Assembly: GCF_000731675.1 (NCBI RefSeq)
Contig: NZ_JMIT01000001.1
Coordinates: forward strand, 743,526-807,525
Length of the DNA stretch: 64,000 bases
From: Pseudomonas capeferrum
GTDB taxonomy: Bacteria > Pseudomonadota > Gammaproteobacteria > Pseudomonadales > Pseudomonadaceae
Reading direction: 5' to 3'
Shown here: one piece after another, positions 7,998 through 18,408 of the stretch
How positions within the stretch are numbered: the stretch's first letter is position 1
Layout: every line of letters begins with the position of its first letter
Translations under genes and position numbers: made by a program
Notes under the pieces: generated by a model
Databases searched by the model: none
Seen by the model: the letters and a program-made list of their open reading frames with translations, nothing else
What the model was told of the DNA's origin: nothing

Positions 7998-9587
7998 ATG
8001 AAAATCACGATCGATGCGAAGTGGGCGCTGGCCGGCCTGGCGCTGGCGATGGGCATGCTCAATGCCCAGGCGGCTGAAACCAAGAAGGTCGATGTGCTGC
8101 TGGTGGGCGGCGGTATCATGAGTTCGACCCTGGCTGTCTGGCTCAATGAGCTGGAGCCAGGCTGGTCGATGGAGATGGTCGAGCGCCTGGACAAGGTGGC
8201 CGAAGAAAGCTCCAACGGCTGGAACAACGCCGGTACCGGCCACTCGGCCCTGGCGGAGCTGAACTACACGCCAGAGAAGGATGGCAAGATCGACATCAGC
8301 AAGGCGGTGGAGATCAACGAGTCGTTCCAGGTGACCCGACAGTTTCTTGCCTGGCAGGTCAAGCAGGGCGTGTTGAAGAACCCCCACTCATTCATCAATA
8401 CCACCCCGCACATGAGCTTTGTCTGGGGTGACGACAATATCCGCTTCCTGAAAAAGCGCTACGAGGCGTTGCAAGCCAGCCCGCTGTTCAAGCCGATGCA
8501 GTATTCCGAAGACCACGAACAGATCCGCAAATGGGTGCCTCTGATGATGGAGGGGCGCGACCCCAACCAGAAACTGGCCGTGACCTGGACGCCGATCGGC
8601 ACCGACGTCAACTTTGGTGAGATCACCCGGCAGTACGTGGGCTACCTGCAGACCCGGCCAAACTTCGACCTCAAGCTGTCGACCGAGGTCCAGGACATTA
8701 CCCGTAACGAAGATGGCTCCTGGCATGTGGAGTACAAGAACCTGAAGGACGGCAGCCAGGCCGCCACCGATGCGAAGTTCCTGTTCATCGGTGCAGGGGG
8801 CGCGGCGCTGCCGCTGTTGCAGAAGTCCGGTATCGATGAAGCCAAGGACTATGCCGGCTTCCCGGTGGGGGGGTCGTTTCTGGTAACCGACAACCCGGCC
8901 ATTGCCCAGCGCCATATGGCCAAGGCCTACGGCATTGCGGCGAGCGGCGCCCCGCCCATGTCGGTGCCGCACCTGGATACCCGTGTGCTCGATGGCAAAC
9001 GCATGATCCTGTTCGGCCCGTTCGCTACCTTCTCGACCAAGTTCCTCAAGCAGGGTTCGTTGCTTGACCTGTTCGCCAGCGCCAGTGTTCACAACGCCTG
9101 GCCGATGGTCAGAGTAGGGGTGCGCGAGTTCGACCTGGTGCAGTACCTGGTCGGTCAGGTCTTGCAGTCCGACGATGACCGTTTCGAAGCGCTGCGCACC
9201 TACTTCCCCGAAGCCAGGAAGGAAGACTGGCGCCTGTGGCAAGCCGGCCAGCGTGTACAGATCATCAAGAAAGACGAGGCCCAGGGTGGTGTGCTCAAGC
9301 TGGGTACCGAAGTGGTCACGTCCAAGGACGGCAGCATCGCCGGCCTGCTGGGGGCATCGCCTGGCGCCTCGACTGCGCCACCGATCATGCTGGATGTGTT
9401 GAACAAGGTGTTCAAGGACAAGGTGGCTTCAGCAGCCTGGCAGGCGAAGATCAAACAGATCGTGCCGTCCTATGGCATCCGGCTGAACGAGCATCCGGAC
9501 AAGGTGCAGGAGGAGTGGACGTATACCAATGAGGTGCTGCAGCTGAATCCGCCGTCGGGTGGTGAAAGCCCAGGTGTCGCGCCATAA
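7998..9587 (+). CDS. mqo: Malate:quinone oxidoreductase with N-terminal signal-like segment
   Basis: A 529-aa FAD-dependent malate dehydrogenase that oxidises L-malate to oxaloacetate and passes electrons to the quinone pool. The FAD-binding motif is [19 protein letters not shown] (about residues 31-49), followed by the conserved [21 protein letters not shown] region. The C-terminal [18 protein letters not shown] segment is characteristic. ATG 7998 is chosen over upstream in-frame starts because GGAGAGGAC precedes it. Unusually, the conserved core is preceded by about 28 residues resembling a Sec signal or anchor ([20 protein letters not shown]). Classical Mqo is a peripheral membrane protein on the cytoplasmic face, so the topology of this paralogue deserves a check. 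Pseudomonads commonly carry several mqo copies. Confidence 0.94.
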   Translation: MKITIDAKWALAGLALAMGMLNAQAAETKKVDVLLVGGGIMSSTLAVWLNELEPGWSMEMVERLDKVAEESSNGWNNAGTGHSALAELNYTPEKDGKIDISKAVEINESFQVTRQFLAWQVKQGVLKNPHSFINTTPHMSFVWGDDNIRFLKKRYEALQASPLFKPMQYSEDHEQIRKWVPLMMEGRDPNQKLAVTWTPIGTDVNFGEITRQYVGYLQTRPNFDLKLSTEVQDITRNEDGSWHVEYKNLKDGSQAATDAKFLFIGAGGAALPLLQKSGIDEAKDYAGFPVGGSFLVTDNPAIAQRHMAKAYGIAASGAPPMSVPHLDTRVLDGKRMILFGPFATFSTKFLKQGSLLDLFASASVHNAWPMVRVGVREFDLVQYLVGQVLQSDDDRFEALRTYFPEARKEDWRLWQAGQRVQIIKKDEAQGGVLKLGTEVVTSKDGSIAGLLGASPGASTAPPIMLDVLNKVFKDKVASAAWQAKIKQIVPSYGIRLNEHPDKVQEEWTYTNEVLQLNPPSGGESPGVAP

Positions 9588-9713
9588 CGCTGTCAGAGAT
9601 GTTATGGCTGCAGGGGCCTCTTAGGTTCTGTACGAAAAGGAGGGTTATCCATCGTTATTTGATAGGTGCCTGTCTTAGGTTTGGAGGTGGGGCGGAGATC
9701 GAGCGCCGCCCGC

Positions 9714-9738
9714 GTGGGGCCGGTAAGCCGGCCCCCAC
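9714..9738. repeat. REP-like palindrome between mqo and methyltransferase
   Basis: A perfect 8-bp GC stem (GGGGCCGG / CCGGCCCC) with loop TAAG sits in the 290-bp gap between mqo and the next gene. It resembles the short extragenic palindromes of P. putida genomes and could also act as a terminator for mqo. The rest of the gap (9588-9877) shows no gene. Confidence 0.6.
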
Positions 9739-9877
9739 AAGTACCCGCAAAATTCTACACTTACATACAGCACGTCACGGCGAATGTCGCGGTGCGCGAC
9801 ACCATTCCCCGGACCACCGCCCCTCGGACCCGGACTTCCCCTGTCGACGGTGGCCTTCTTGCAGAGGAGGGCAGGTC

Positions 9878-10924
9878 ATGGACGAGGCACGGCTTCACGA
9901 ATTCATGGGCAAGCTGGTGGGTGACATGGGCGCTGCGGCGACCCTGGCAAATGTGATCCTGGGTGACGAACTCGGGTTGTACCGGGCGATGGCCGACAGC
10001 CAGCCGACCACGCCCGAAGCACTCGCGGCAAAGACCGGCTGCCACCCGCGGCTGGTCCGTGAATGGCTCAATGCCCAAGCGGCGTCGGGCTACATGGTTC
10101 ACGACAAGGGCAGTTTCGTACTGCCCGAAGAACAGGCGATGGCCTTGGCGCTCGAAGACTCCCCGGCGTACATGGCCGGTGGCGCGGCGGTGGTGGCCGC
10201 CTTGTTCCACGACAAGGACAAGCTGGTCGCGGCCATGCGTGGCGACGGTGCGCTGGCCTGGGGCGACCATCACCCGTGCATGTTCAGCGGCACCGAACGG
10301 TTCTTCCGGCCGGGCTACCGAACGTTCCTGGTGGCCGAGTGGCTACCGGCGCTGGAGGGGGTGGTGGCCAAGCTGCAGGCGGGCGCCAAGGTGGCCGATG
10401 TGGGCTGTGGCCATGGCGCCTCGACGTTGGTCATGGCCCAGGCGTTTCCGGCATCGACCTTCGTCGGTTACGACTATCACGCGCCCTCCATCACCACCGC
10501 CAACCACCGGGCTGACGAGGCAGGTTTGGGCGCACGGGTGAGTTTTCAGCAGGCCACGGCGAAAAACTATCCAGGCCACGACCATGACCTGGTGTGTTTC
10601 TTCGATTGCCTGCACGACATGGGTGACCCGGTGGGCGCTGCGCGACACGCCTACGATGCCTTGAAGGCGGACGGCACGGTGATGCTGGTGGAACCCTATG
10701 CCGAGGACTCGCTGGAGGGCAACCTGACACCGGTCGGGCGCTTGTTCTATGCGGCGTCGACGTTTATCTGCACGCCCAACTCGCTGTCTCAGGAAGTGGG
10801 GCTGGGGCTGGGTGCCCAGGCTGGGGAGGCGCGGTTACGCGCGGTGTTCGAGGAGGCGGGTTTCACACGGTTCCGGCGCGCCACACAAACACCGTTCAAC
10901 CTGATACTGGAGGCGCGCAAATAG
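9878..10924 (+). CDS. Class I SAM-dependent methyltransferase with N-terminal winged-helix
   Basis: A 348-aa protein. The N-terminal third (about residues 20-85) looks like the winged-helix dimerisation domain of small-molecule methyltransferases (ANVILGDELGLYRAM and CHPRLVREWLNAQAASGY). The C-terminal part has the SAM-binding motif VADVGCGHGAST (about residues 170-181), followed by FVGYDYHAPSI and LVCFFDCLHDMGDP. ATG 9878 is chosen over an upstream ORF extension because GAGGAGGGCAGGTC lies just before it and the domain begins there. Substrate unknown. It stands alone on the plus strand and is likely monocistronic. Confidence 0.88.
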   Translation: MDEARLHEFMGKLVGDMGAAATLANVILGDELGLYRAMADSQPTTPEALAAKTGCHPRLVREWLNAQAASGYMVHDKGSFVLPEEQAMALALEDSPAYMAGGAAVVAALFHDKDKLVAAMRGDGALAWGDHHPCMFSGTERFFRPGYRTFLVAEWLPALEGVVAKLQAGAKVADVGCGHGASTLVMAQAFPASTFVGYDYHAPSITTANHRADEAGLGARVSFQQATAKNYPGHDHDLVCFFDCLHDMGDPVGAARHAYDALKADGTVMLVEPYAEDSLEGNLTPVGRLFYAASTFICTPNSLSQEVGLGLGAQAGEARLRAVFEEAGFTRFRRATQTPFNLILEARK

Positions 10925-11025
10925 CCGCCGCCCTTGCCGTCACCTGCGCCATTCGGCTTTTGCGCATTGTAATGCCGCGCCGTGGTCGTCAGAATCGCGC
11001 CCGGTTTTCGAGCAAGGGGCTTACG

Positions 11026-11721
11026 TTGAACGAACAGACACTCTCCATGCGCCTGGAGCGCGTGGCGGCGCATGTGCCGCAAGGCGCGCGCCTGGCCGAT
11101 ATCGGCTCGGACCATGGTTATCTGCCGGTAGCGTTGATGCTGCGTGGCGCCATCGAAGCAGGCGTGGCCGGTGAAGTGGCGCACACGCCCTTTGCCTCGG
11201 CCCAGCGCAACGTGCGCCGCAACGGCCTGGAGGCGCATATCACCATTCGCCTGGCCGATGGGCTGGAGGCGATCGAAATGGCCGACCGGATCTCGGCCGT
11301 CAGCCTCTGCGGCATGGGTGGCAAAACCATGTGCGAGATTCTAGAGCGCGGTAAGCATCGCTTAAATGGCAGCGAGCGCCTGATCCTGCAACCCAACGGC
11401 GATGAGTGCGAACTGCGCGGGTGGCTGATGCAAAACAGCTATCGGATCGTCAGTGAAGAGTTGTTGCGCGAAAACCGCTTCGACTACGAAATTATCGTCG
11501 CCGAACCTTGTGTGGCAGTGGCTTACACCGCCGAAGAGCTGTACTTCGGCCCGCTGCTGATGCGTGAAAAAGCTCCGGCGTTCGTGACCAAATGGCAGCG
11601 CATGCTGCGCCAGAAGCAGCAGACGTTGGCCAACTTCGAACGCGCTCGGGATGCGATACCCGAGGAAAAGCGCCGCGATTTCGCCCGGCAGATCAGCTGG
11701 ATCAGCCAGGTACTGGCCTAA
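11026..11721 (+). CDS. TrmK-like tRNA (adenine-N1) methyltransferase family protein
   Basis: A 231-aa SAM-dependent methyltransferase of the COG2384/TrmK family. Motif I is LADIGSDHGYLPVALM near residues 22-37, with VSLCGMGGKTMCEIL and RLILQPNGDECELRGWL characteristic of the family. The likely start is TTG 11026, behind AAGGGG, giving LNEQTLSMRLERVAAHVP. An upstream ATG at 10960 would add an Arg-rich leader with no family support. In Bacillus TrmK methylates tRNA adenosine 22. Whether the pseudomonad member has the same target is not shown. A C-terminal coiled-coil-like stretch (WQRMLRQKQQTLANFERARD) is visible. Confidence 0.85.
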   Translation: MNEQTLSMRLERVAAHVPQGARLADIGSDHGYLPVALMLRGAIEAGVAGEVAHTPFASAQRNVRRNGLEAHITIRLADGLEAIEMADRISAVSLCGMGGKTMCEILERGKHRLNGSERLILQPNGDECELRGWLMQNSYRIVSEELLRENRFDYEIIVAEPCVAVAYTAEELYFGPLLMREKAPAFVTKWQRMLRQKQQTLANFERARDAIPEEKRRDFARQISWISQVLA

Positions 11722-11722
11722 C

Positions 11723-11989
11723 TCACTGCTGCGAGCAGTTGCCCATTTCCCGGTAGTTGACCTCGCGGGTACGGCCCTGGTGGTCGACATACACCATATG
11801 CGCAGTGCCGACCTGGCAGTCGGCAGCGTTGCTGGCCGGGGTGATGGAGATGACTTTGGCGACATCCAGCGGCATGCCGTATTCGTAGTTGCCCGTGCTG
11901 GCGGCCGGCTGCTGTGTGCCGGCGTCGGCAAAGGCGCCGAACGAGGCGAGGGAAGCGGCAAAGGCAAGGACGGCGATCAAACGTTTCAT
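11723..11989 (-). CDS. Small exported DUF2790 protein
   Basis: An 88-aa protein with a clear Sec signal peptide (MKRLIAVLAFAASLASFGAFADA, cleavage after about residue 21) and a short mature domain containing GMPLDVAKVISI, two cysteines (ADCQVGTAHMVYVDHQG and MGNCSQQ) and the DUF2790 pattern common in Pseudomonas. ATG 11989 has AAGGAG upstream. A longer in-frame extension to 12109 is rejected. The family is often metal- or copper-responsive, but function is not established. It converges tail-to-tail with the TrmK-like gene, with 1 bp between the stops, and is divergent from the LysR gene at 12115. Confidence 0.85.
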   Translation of the reverse strand: MKRLIAVLAFAASLASFGAFADAGTQQPAASTGNYEYGMPLDVAKVISITPASNAADCQVGTAHMVYVDHQGRTREVNYREMGNCSQQ

Positions 11990-12114
11990 GGCAGGCTCCT
12001 TCTTCAATGTTTTACCAATGATGTATTCATTGGTGATCCACAATAAATGGGCTAAGCCGTGATAGATTCCTGCCTGGAACGTAAGAATAAGACCGATCAA
12101 GGAGCCCACCCCCC

Positions 12115-13047
12115 ATGGACATGCTGCATGCCATGCGTACTTTCACCCGTGTGGTCGAATGCGGCAGCTTCGCCGCAGCCGCCAATGCCCTGGACATTTC
12201 TGCGGCGCAGGTGTCGCGCATCGTTGCCGAGCTAGAGAACCAGCTACAGACCCGCCTGCTGCACCGCACCACGCGCCGTTTGCGCATGAGCGAGGCGGGC
12301 GAACGGTTTCTGGAGCGCGCGCGGCAAATCATGCTGCTGACCGAAGAAGCCGTCGGCGAGGCGCGAGGCGCGCACCTTACCCCCCGTGGGCGTTTGCGCC
12401 TACACTGCCCGCATGGCCTGGGCCTGCTGCTGATGCCGCTGGTGGCGGGCTACAACGCGCTGTGCCCGGAGGTGGTGGTCGAGTTGACCTTGTCTCAGCG
12501 CAACCCGGACCCCTTGGCCGAAGGGCATGACGTGGTGATCACCGTGGACGAGGCCTTGCCGGACTCGCAGCTGATCGCCGTGCCGCTGGGCAACATTTTC
12601 AGCATCCCCTGCGCGGCACCCAGTTACCTGGAGACCTTTGGCGTGCCCGAGCGGCCGGAAGACCTGCATGGGCATCGCTGCCTGCGCATGGCGTACCCGA
12701 TGTACGAAGGCGACTGGGTGTTCCCCCAAGGTGTCGATCACTGTGTGATCGCACCGCGCGACAGCTTCCTCACCAACGTGGCCGATGCGATGCTGTTGGC
12801 CAGCGAGCTGGGCATGGGCATCGGGCTGCTGCCGTTCTACACCGCCAGCCAGGCGATCGAGCAGGGGCGATTGCGCCGATTGTTGGCGCCGTATCGCCTG
12901 CGTGAGAGTGCGCTGTATGCGATCTATCCGTCGCGCCACTACCTGGATGCCAAGGTGCGTACCTGGATCGACTACCTCAAGGAGCAACTGCCCGCGCTGT
13001 TCGAAGGGCATGCGCGCATAGTGGATGACGCGCGCTACTGGCGCTGA
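12115..13047 (+). CDS. LysR-family transcriptional regulator
   Basis: A 310-aa LysR-type regulator. The N-terminal helix-turn-helix (MDMLHAMRTFTRVVECGSF, then AAQVSRIVAELENQL) is typical of the CrgA/AaeR-like subgroup that begins with an M-x-x-L-x-x-M-R-T-F pattern. The effector-binding domain follows from about residue 90. It is divergent from the DUF2790 gene (126 bp between starts) and could regulate it. No other obvious target is adjacent. It ends before the convergent acyl-CoA dehydrogenase gene. Confidence 0.92.
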   Translation: MDMLHAMRTFTRVVECGSFAAAANALDISAAQVSRIVAELENQLQTRLLHRTTRRLRMSEAGERFLERARQIMLLTEEAVGEARGAHLTPRGRLRLHCPHGLGLLLMPLVAGYNALCPEVVVELTLSQRNPDPLAEGHDVVITVDEALPDSQLIAVPLGNIFSIPCAAPSYLETFGVPERPEDLHGHRCLRMAYPMYEGDWVFPQGVDHCVIAPRDSFLTNVADAMLLASELGMGIGLLPFYTASQAIEQGRLRRLLAPYRLRESALYAIYPSRHYLDAKVRTWIDYLKEQLPALFEGHARIVDDARYWR

Positions 13048-13092
13048 GCCAGGTTGCGCGACTGCCCCAACAGCGGCCGCGCTAGCCGGCTG

Positions 13093-14244
13093 TTACAGTG
13101 AATAATGCTTGAGCTCCCGCGCAATCAGCATCCGCTGGATCTCGCTCGAACCCTCGTAGATCTGCGTGATACGCGCATCCCGATAATGGCGCTCTACCGG
13201 GTAGTCCTCCAGGTAACCATAACCGCCATGCACCTGGATGGCCATGGAGCACACCCGCTCGGCCATTTCCGAGGCGAACAGCTTGGCCTGCGAAGCCTCC
13301 GACAGGCACGGCTTGCCGGCACTGCGCAAGCGGGCCGCATGCAAGATCAGCAGGCGCGCGGCATTGACCTGCACCTGCATGTCGGCCAGCAGGTTGGCGA
13401 TGCTCTGGTGCTCATTGATCGGCTTGCCAAACTGCACCCGGTCACGCGAGTAGGCCAGCGCCGCTTCGAACGCGGCGCGGGCGATGCCCAACGCTTGCGC
13501 GGCAATGCCGATACGCCCGCCTTCGAGGTTGGACAGGGCGATGGCCAGCCCCTTGCCACGCTCGCCGAGGATATTGGCGGCAGGGATGCGGCAGTTGTCC
13601 AGGGTCACCGCGCAGGTGTCGGAGGCGCGGATGCCCATCTTGTGCTCGCTGCGCTCGACCTTGAAACCAGGGTTGTCCGTGGGCACCAGAAAGGCCGAGA
13701 GGCCCTTCTTGCCCAGCGCCGGGTCGGTCACGGCGAAGACAATCGCCAAGCCCGCGCGACGGGCATTGCTGACAAACTGCTTGGCGCCGTTGATCACCCA
13801 TTCGCCATTCACCAGCTCGGCACGCGTGCGCAGGTTGTGGGCCTCGGACCCAGCCTGGGGCTCGGTCAGGCAGAAGCAGCCAATCACCTCGCCAGTGGCC
13901 AGGCGCGGTAACCAGGCCTGCTGTTGCTCGGCAGTGCCATAGGCCAGCAGCGGGCCGCAGCCGACCGAGTTGTGAATGCTCATCATCGCCCCGGTGGCGC
14001 CACAACCGGCGGCGATCTCTTCCACGGCCAGGGCGTAGGCGACGTAGTCGGTGTAGCTGCCGCCAAAGGTGTCCGGGACGACCATGCCGAGCAGCCCCAG
14101 CTCGCCCATCTTGCGCACCACGCCATCATCGATCCAGCCGGCCTTTTCCCAGGCCTGGGCATGGGGCGCGATTTCGCCACGGGAAAAATCCCGGGCCATG
14201 TCGCGGATCATGATCTGTTCTTCGCTCAGTTCCAGGTCTTGCAT
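13093..14244 (-). CDS. Acyl-CoA dehydrogenase (isobutyryl-CoA dehydrogenase-like)
   Basis: A 383-aa short-chain acyl-CoA dehydrogenase using FAD and passing electrons to ETF. It shows [16 protein letters not shown] (substrate/FAD loop), the IGCFCLTEP signature, [23 protein letters not shown] and the C-terminal [16 protein letters not shown], whose Glu is the expected catalytic base. The start is ATG 14244, and the length is normal. The gene directly upstream encodes a 3-hydroxyisobutyryl-CoA hydrolase-like protein, so the pair probably acts in valine breakdown, with isobutyryl-CoA as the likely substrate. A broader short-chain specificity cannot be excluded. Confidence 0.93.
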   Translation of the reverse strand: MQDLELSEEQIMIRDMARDFSRGEIAPHAQAWEKAGWIDDGVVRKMGELGLLGMVVPDTFGGSYTDYVAYALAVEEIAAGCGATGAMMSIHNSVGCGPLLAYGTAEQQQAWLPRLATGEVIGCFCLTEPQAGSEAHNLRTRAELVNGEWVINGAKQFVSNARRAGLAIVFAVTDPALGKKGLSAFLVPTDNPGFKVERSEHKMGIRASDTCAVTLDNCRIPAANILGERGKGLAIALSNLEGGRIGIAAQALGIARAAFEAALAYSRDRVQFGKPINEHQSIANLLADMQVQVNAARLLILHAARLRSAGKPCLSEASQAKLFASEMAERVCSMAIQVHGGYGYLEDYPVERHYRDARITQIYEGSSEIQRMLIARELKHYSL

Positions 14245-14260
14245 CTGTGTACTCCCGGGC

Positions 14261-15331
14261 TCACAGGCCTTCGAAGAATTGGTCGACCCGCCGGCGCTCG
14301 AGCCCGGCCAGGGTCGGCGGGTTCCAGCGCGGCTGTTTGTCCTTGTCGATGATCAGGGCGCGCACTCCCTCGACGATGTCGCCGTACTGGAACCACTGGC
14401 GGTCCAGGTGCAGTTCCATGGCAAAGCACGCTTCAAGCGCCAGGTGGCGGCCGCGGCGCAGCATCTCCAGGGTAACCGCCATGGCCAGTGGCGAGCGGCT
14501 TTCCAGCTGGTCGGCGGTGGCCAGGGCCCACTGGTGGCTGTCGCCGATGCTCACGGCGCGCAGCTGCTCGATGATCGCCGGCAGGTCGGGGAGGGCGAAG
14601 AAGTGGTCGATGATCGGGCGCAGCTTCTGCAGTGGTGCGTCGTCCAGTACCTGGGTGCCGAGTTTGGCCAGCAGGCTTTGCAGGTCCTTGAGCGGGTGGT
14701 CACCGAAGGCCAGCTTGTCCAGGCCCTGGTCGAGGGCGCTGAGGGCGTCACTGCTCACGTACCAGTCGGCCAGCCCGCAATAGAGGGCATCGGCTGCCTG
14801 GATCTGGCTGCCGGTAACACCGAGGTAAATGCCCAGTTCACCCGGGATGCGCGGGAGGAAATAGCTGCCGCCAACGTCCGGGAAATAGCCGATGCCGACC
14901 TCTGGCATGCCCAGCCGGCTGCGTTCGGTGACCACACGCAGGTCACACCCCTGAGCCAGGCCCATGCCGCCCCCGAGGGTGAAGCCGTCCATCAGTACCA
15001 GCACCGGTTTGCGGTAGTGATGGATGCACAGGTCGAGCGCGTATTCCTCGACGAAAAAGTCTTCGTGCAGGTTGTCGCCGTTTTTGTAGCTGTCGTGCAG
15101 CGAGCGGATATCGCCACCGGCGCAGAACCCTTTAGGCCCTTCGCCGCGCAGCACCACGGCGCGCACCTGCGGGTCTTCTGCCCACTGGTCCAAGTGCTGG
15201 CGCAGGCTGCGGACCATGTCCAGGGTGAGGGCATTGAGGCCGGCGGGGCGGTTCAGGGTCAGATGGCCAATCTGGTTACGGACCTCGGCCAAGACATGAT
15301 CCGTTGCCGAAGTGTGAGCATGCGCGGTCAT
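14261..15331 (-). CDS. 3-hydroxyisobutyryl-CoA hydrolase-like crotonase
   Basis: A 356-aa crotonase-superfamily enzyme. The first half contains the oxyanion-hole segments [13 protein letters not shown] and [21 protein letters not shown], and the catalytic-Glu region [21 protein letters not shown] is that of the hydrolase subgroup. Together with its length, longer than the roughly 260 aa of simple enoyl-CoA hydratases, this points to 3-hydroxyisobutyryl-CoA hydrolase in the valine pathway. It lies 16 bp upstream of the acyl-CoA dehydrogenase in the same direction, forming a two-gene operon. A promoter should lie in the 275-bp gap to mdcA, which is divergent. Confidence 0.9.
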   Translation of the reverse strand: MTAHAHTSATDHVLAEVRNQIGHLTLNRPAGLNALTLDMVRSLRQHLDQWAEDPQVRAVVLRGEGPKGFCAGGDIRSLHDSYKNGDNLHEDFFVEEYALDLCIHHYRKPVLVLMDGFTLGGGMGLAQGCDLRVVTERSRLGMPEVGIGYFPDVGGSYFLPRIPGELGIYLGVTGSQIQAADALYCGLADWYVSSDALSALDQGLDKLAFGDHPLKDLQSLLAKLGTQVLDDAPLQKLRPIIDHFFALPDLPAIIEQLRAVSIGDSHQWALATADQLESRSPLAMAVTLEMLRRGRHLALEACFAMELHLDRQWFQYGDIVEGVRALIIDKDKQPRWNPPTLAGLERRRVDQFFEGL

Positions 15332-15606
15332 CGCGTTCTCCCTGCTTTGTTATTGATTTTCCAAGTGAAGTCTGGAGTTCGCTGGAGGATAGCTGGATCC
15401 TGTCATGCGAATTTGCCGTGCACAATCGGTAAATCTGCAGGGGTGTCCTGCATTTTTGTCACTCTAGCAGTCTGTTAAGGGCCTGGTGGGCGTGGATGAG
15501 CCCCCAATTATTAACTTTAGCGTAACGATCGCGCACCCAGCTTGATTGATGCCCATGCCCGCACCGCCCTAAGGTGACCCCACGACAGCGAACCCGTGGA
15601 GTCACC

Positions 15607-17268
15607 ATGACAACAACGAAGAATCCACCGCCGCAATGGTCGCGGAGGCGCGCCGAGAAGCAGCGCCGCCTCGACCGGGCCCGCCACCTCGCCGACGGCG
15701 TGGTGCTGCCCACCGACCGTATCGTCGAGGCCCTGGAGCTGTTGCTCGCCCCCGGAGACCGGGTGGTACTGGAAGGCAACAACCAGAAGCAGGCCGATTT
15801 CCTCTCGCGCTCACTGGCCAAGGTGGACCCAGCGCGCCTGCACGACCTGCACATGATCATGCCCAGCGTCAGCCGTGCCGAGCACCTGGACCTGTTCGAG
15901 CGTGGCATCGCCCGCAAGCTCGACTTCTCGTTCGCCGGGCCACAAAGCCTGCGCATCGGGCAGTTGCTGGAAGACGGCCTGCTCGAAGTCGGCGCCATCC
16001 ACACCTACATCGAGCTTTACTCGCGGCTGCTGGTGGACCTTATCCCCAACGTGACACTGGTCGCAGGCTTCATGGCCGACCGTGATGGCAACCTCTATAC
16101 CGGCCCCAGCACCGAAGACACCCCGGCTCTGGTGGAGCCTTGCGCGTTCAGCGATGGCATCGTCATCGCCCAGGTCAACCAGCTGGTGGATCGGGTCGAC
16201 GACCTGCCGCGCGTCGATATCCCTGCGTCCTGGGTCGACTTCGTGGTGGTCGCCGACCAGCCGTTCTACATCGAGCCGCTGTTTACCCGCGACCCGCGCC
16301 ACATCAAGCCGGTGCATGTGCTGATGGCGATGATGGCGATCCGTGGCATCTATGAAAAACACCAGGTGCAGTCGCTGAACCACGGGATCGGCTTCAACAC
16401 CGCGGCCATCGAACTGATCTTGCCGACCTACGGCCAATCCCTGGGCCTGAAAGGCAAGATCTGCCGCAACTGGACGCTCAACCCTCACCCCACCCTGATA
16501 CCCGCCATCGAGACCGGCTGGGTCGAAAGCGTGCATTGCTTCGGCACCGAGCTGGGCATGGAGGACTACATCGCCCAGCGCCCGGATGTGTTCTTCACCG
16601 GCCGCGATGGCTCGCTGCGCTCCAACCGCATGATGTGCCAGCTGGCCGGGCAATACGCCGTCGACCTGTTCATCGGAGCCACCTTGCAGGTGGATGGCGA
16701 TGGCCATTCCTCGACCGTGACCCGCGGCCGCCTGGCCGGCTTTGGCGGTGCGCCGAACATGGGCCATGACCCCCGCGGCCGCCGCCACGCAACCCCGGCC
16801 TGGCTCGACATGACCGTGCCCGAGACAATGCTCGAACGCGGCCGCAAGCTGGTGGTGCAGATGGTCGAAACCTATCAGGAGGGCGGCAAGCCCACCTTCG
16901 TCGAAACCCTCGATGCAGTCGAAGTGGCGAAAAAAGCCGGCATGCCCCTGGCCCCTGTGATGATCTACGGCGATGACGTCACCCACCTGCTTACCGAAGA
17001 AGGCATCGCCTACCTGTACAAGGCGCGCTCCCTCGAAGAGCGCCGGCAGATGATCGCTGCCGTAGCCGGCGTCACCGCCATTGGCCTGCGGCACGACCCC
17101 AAAGACACCCAACGCCTGCGCCAGCAAGGCCTGGTGGCATTGCCCGAAGACCTCGGCATCCGCCGCACCGACGCCAGCCGCGAGCTGCTGGCCGCGCGCA
17201 GTATTGCCGACCTGGTCGACTGGTCTGGCGGCCTGTACAACCCGCCCGCACGGTTCAGGAGCTGGTGA
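15607..17268 (+). CDS. mdcA: Malonate decarboxylase alpha subunit (ACP transferase)
   Basis: A 553-aa MdcA. This subunit exchanges acetyl for malonyl on the acyl carrier protein MdcC, forming malonyl-S-ACP and releasing acetate. It begins [20 protein letters not shown] and contains long conserved stretches such as [19 protein letters not shown] and [23 protein letters not shown] 15607 is taken because GTGGAGTCACC precedes it. Translation could otherwise begin 11 codons earlier. First gene of the operon mdcABCDEGHLM, whose genes overlap or nearly touch. The 275-bp upstream gap separates it from the divergent valine-pathway genes. No mdcR-type regulator gene is adjacent. Confidence 0.96.
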   Translation: MTTTKNPPPQWSRRRAEKQRRLDRARHLADGVVLPTDRIVEALELLLAPGDRVVLEGNNQKQADFLSRSLAKVDPARLHDLHMIMPSVSRAEHLDLFERGIARKLDFSFAGPQSLRIGQLLEDGLLEVGAIHTYIELYSRLLVDLIPNVTLVAGFMADRDGNLYTGPSTEDTPALVEPCAFSDGIVIAQVNQLVDRVDDLPRVDIPASWVDFVVVADQPFYIEPLFTRDPRHIKPVHVLMAMMAIRGIYEKHQVQSLNHGIGFNTAAIELILPTYGQSLGLKGKICRNWTLNPHPTLIPAIETGWVESVHCFGTELGMEDYIAQRPDVFFTGRDGSLRSNRMMCQLAGQYAVDLFIGATLQVDGDGHSSTVTRGRLAGFGGAPNMGHDPRGRRHATPAWLDMTVPETMLERGRKLVVQMVETYQEGGKPTFVETLDAVEVAKKAGMPLAPVMIYGDDVTHLLTEEGIAYLYKARSLEERRQMIAAVAGVTAIGLRHDPKDTQRLRQQGLVALPEDLGIRRTDASRELLAARSIADLVDWSGGLYNPPARFRSW

Positions 17269-18110
17269 TGAAAGCACTCAACCTGCACACCTTGCCCCTG
17301 GCCGACCGCCTGGCCGACCTGGCAGTCGATGCGCTGATCGACGAAGCCGACCTGTCGCCCAAACCGGGCCTGGTAGACGGTCGCAGCAACGGTGCCCACA
17401 CGGACATGACGCTGGCGTTGATGCATGCCTCGGCGTTGGCCCTGTGGCCCTGCCTGCGGCAGATGGCCGAAGCGGCCGAGGCCATTGGCGAGATCGGCGT
17501 GCCCTTGCGCGCAGCCCTGGGCCGGATTGGCCGTGAGGGCGAAGCGGCGATGCTGGCGACCACGGGCGGGGTGAACACCCACCGCGGCGCGATCTGGGCC
17601 TTGGGCCTGCTGGTGGCCGCCAGTGCGCTGGGTGCCCAGCTCGGCCCCGTTGCATTGGCCGCCCGCGCCGGGCGCATTGCACTGATCGACGACCCAGGCG
17701 CAACCCCTGAAGACAGCCATGGTGTGCAGATACAGCGCCGCTATGGCAGCGGCGGTGCCCGTGAGCAGGCGCAGTTGGGGTTCCCTGCTGTGATCACTCA
17801 CGGCCTGCCGCAACTGCACCGCAGCCGTGCTGCCGGCGCCCGTGAAAACCAAGCACGGCTCGATGCCTTGCTCGCGATCATGGCGGCCCTGGCCGACACC
17901 TGTGTGCTTTGGCGTGCCGGGCCGCAAGGGCTGGCCACGGTCCAGCAGGGCGCCCGTGCCGTGCTGGAGGCGGGTGGCAGTGCCACCCTGGCCGGGCGCC
18001 GGCAGCTGCGCCGGCTGGACCAGCAGTTGCTGCACCTGAATGCCTCACCGGGCGGCGCCGCCGATCTGCTGGCCGCCTGCCTGTTCCTCGACAACGCCGG
18101 GAGCCTGTGA
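17268..18110 (+). CDS. mdcB: Triphosphoribosyl-dephospho-CoA synthase
   Basis: A 280-aa CitG/MdcB-family enzyme that makes 2'-(5''-triphosphoribosyl)-3'-dephospho-CoA from dephospho-CoA and ATP, the precursor of the MdcC prosthetic group. Visible motifs are [23 protein letters not shown], where the KPGLVD-N-GAH core is characteristic, [17 protein letters not shown], and [32 protein letters not shown] 17268 overlaps the mdcA stop by 1 bp, with AGGAG upstream. A GTG one codon earlier is possible. Confidence 0.94.
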   Translation: MKALNLHTLPLADRLADLAVDALIDEADLSPKPGLVDGRSNGAHTDMTLALMHASALALWPCLRQMAEAAEAIGEIGVPLRAALGRIGREGEAAMLATTGGVNTHRGAIWALGLLVAASALGAQLGPVALAARAGRIALIDDPGATPEDSHGVQIQRRYGSGGAREQAQLGFPAVITHGLPQLHRSRAAGARENQARLDALLAIMAALADTCVLWRAGPQGLATVQQGARAVLEAGGSATLAGRRQLRRLDQQLLHLNASPGGAADLLAACLFLDNAGSL

Positions 18111-18111
18111 C

Positions 18112-18408
18112 ATGGAAACCCTGACCTTTCAATTCGCCGCCGCCGAACCTGGCCGTGGCCGCACCGTGGTGGGCTGCGTCAGCTCCGGCGACCTGGAGGT
18201 GCTGATCGAGCCCGGCACCGCCGGCAGCCTGCAGATTCAGGTCGTAACCTCGGTCAACGGCAGCGGCGCCCGCTGGGCGCAACTGTTCCAGCGCCTGTTC
18301 GAAGGCCGCCAGTGGCCCGCTGTGAACATCGACATCCATGACTTCGGCGCCACCCCTGGCGTGGTGCGCCTGCGGCTGGAGCAAGGCTTCGAGGAGATCG
18401 CCCCATGA
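18112..18408 (+). CDS. mdcC: Malonate decarboxylase acyl carrier protein (delta subunit)
   Basis: A 98-aa acyl carrier subunit. It carries the phosphoribosyl-dephospho-CoA prosthetic group on a serine. The expected attachment site is Ser25 in GCVSSGDLEVLIEPG, matching the position known from Klebsiella MdcC. It shuttles the acyl group between MdcA and the MdcD/MdcE decarboxylase. It starts 1 bp after the mdcB stop and overlaps mdcD by 4 bp (ATGA). Confidence 0.94.
   Translation: METLTFQFAAAEPGRGRTVVGCVSSGDLEVLIEPGTAGSLQIQVVTSVNGSGARWAQLFQRLFEGRQWPAVNIDIHDFGATPGVVRLRLEQGFEEIAP

Noticed and set aside
9599-9877. Upstream extension of the methyltransferase ORF
   Set aside because: Crosses a REP-like palindrome, and its translation lacks similarity to the family. 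ATG 9878 has a good ribosome-binding site.
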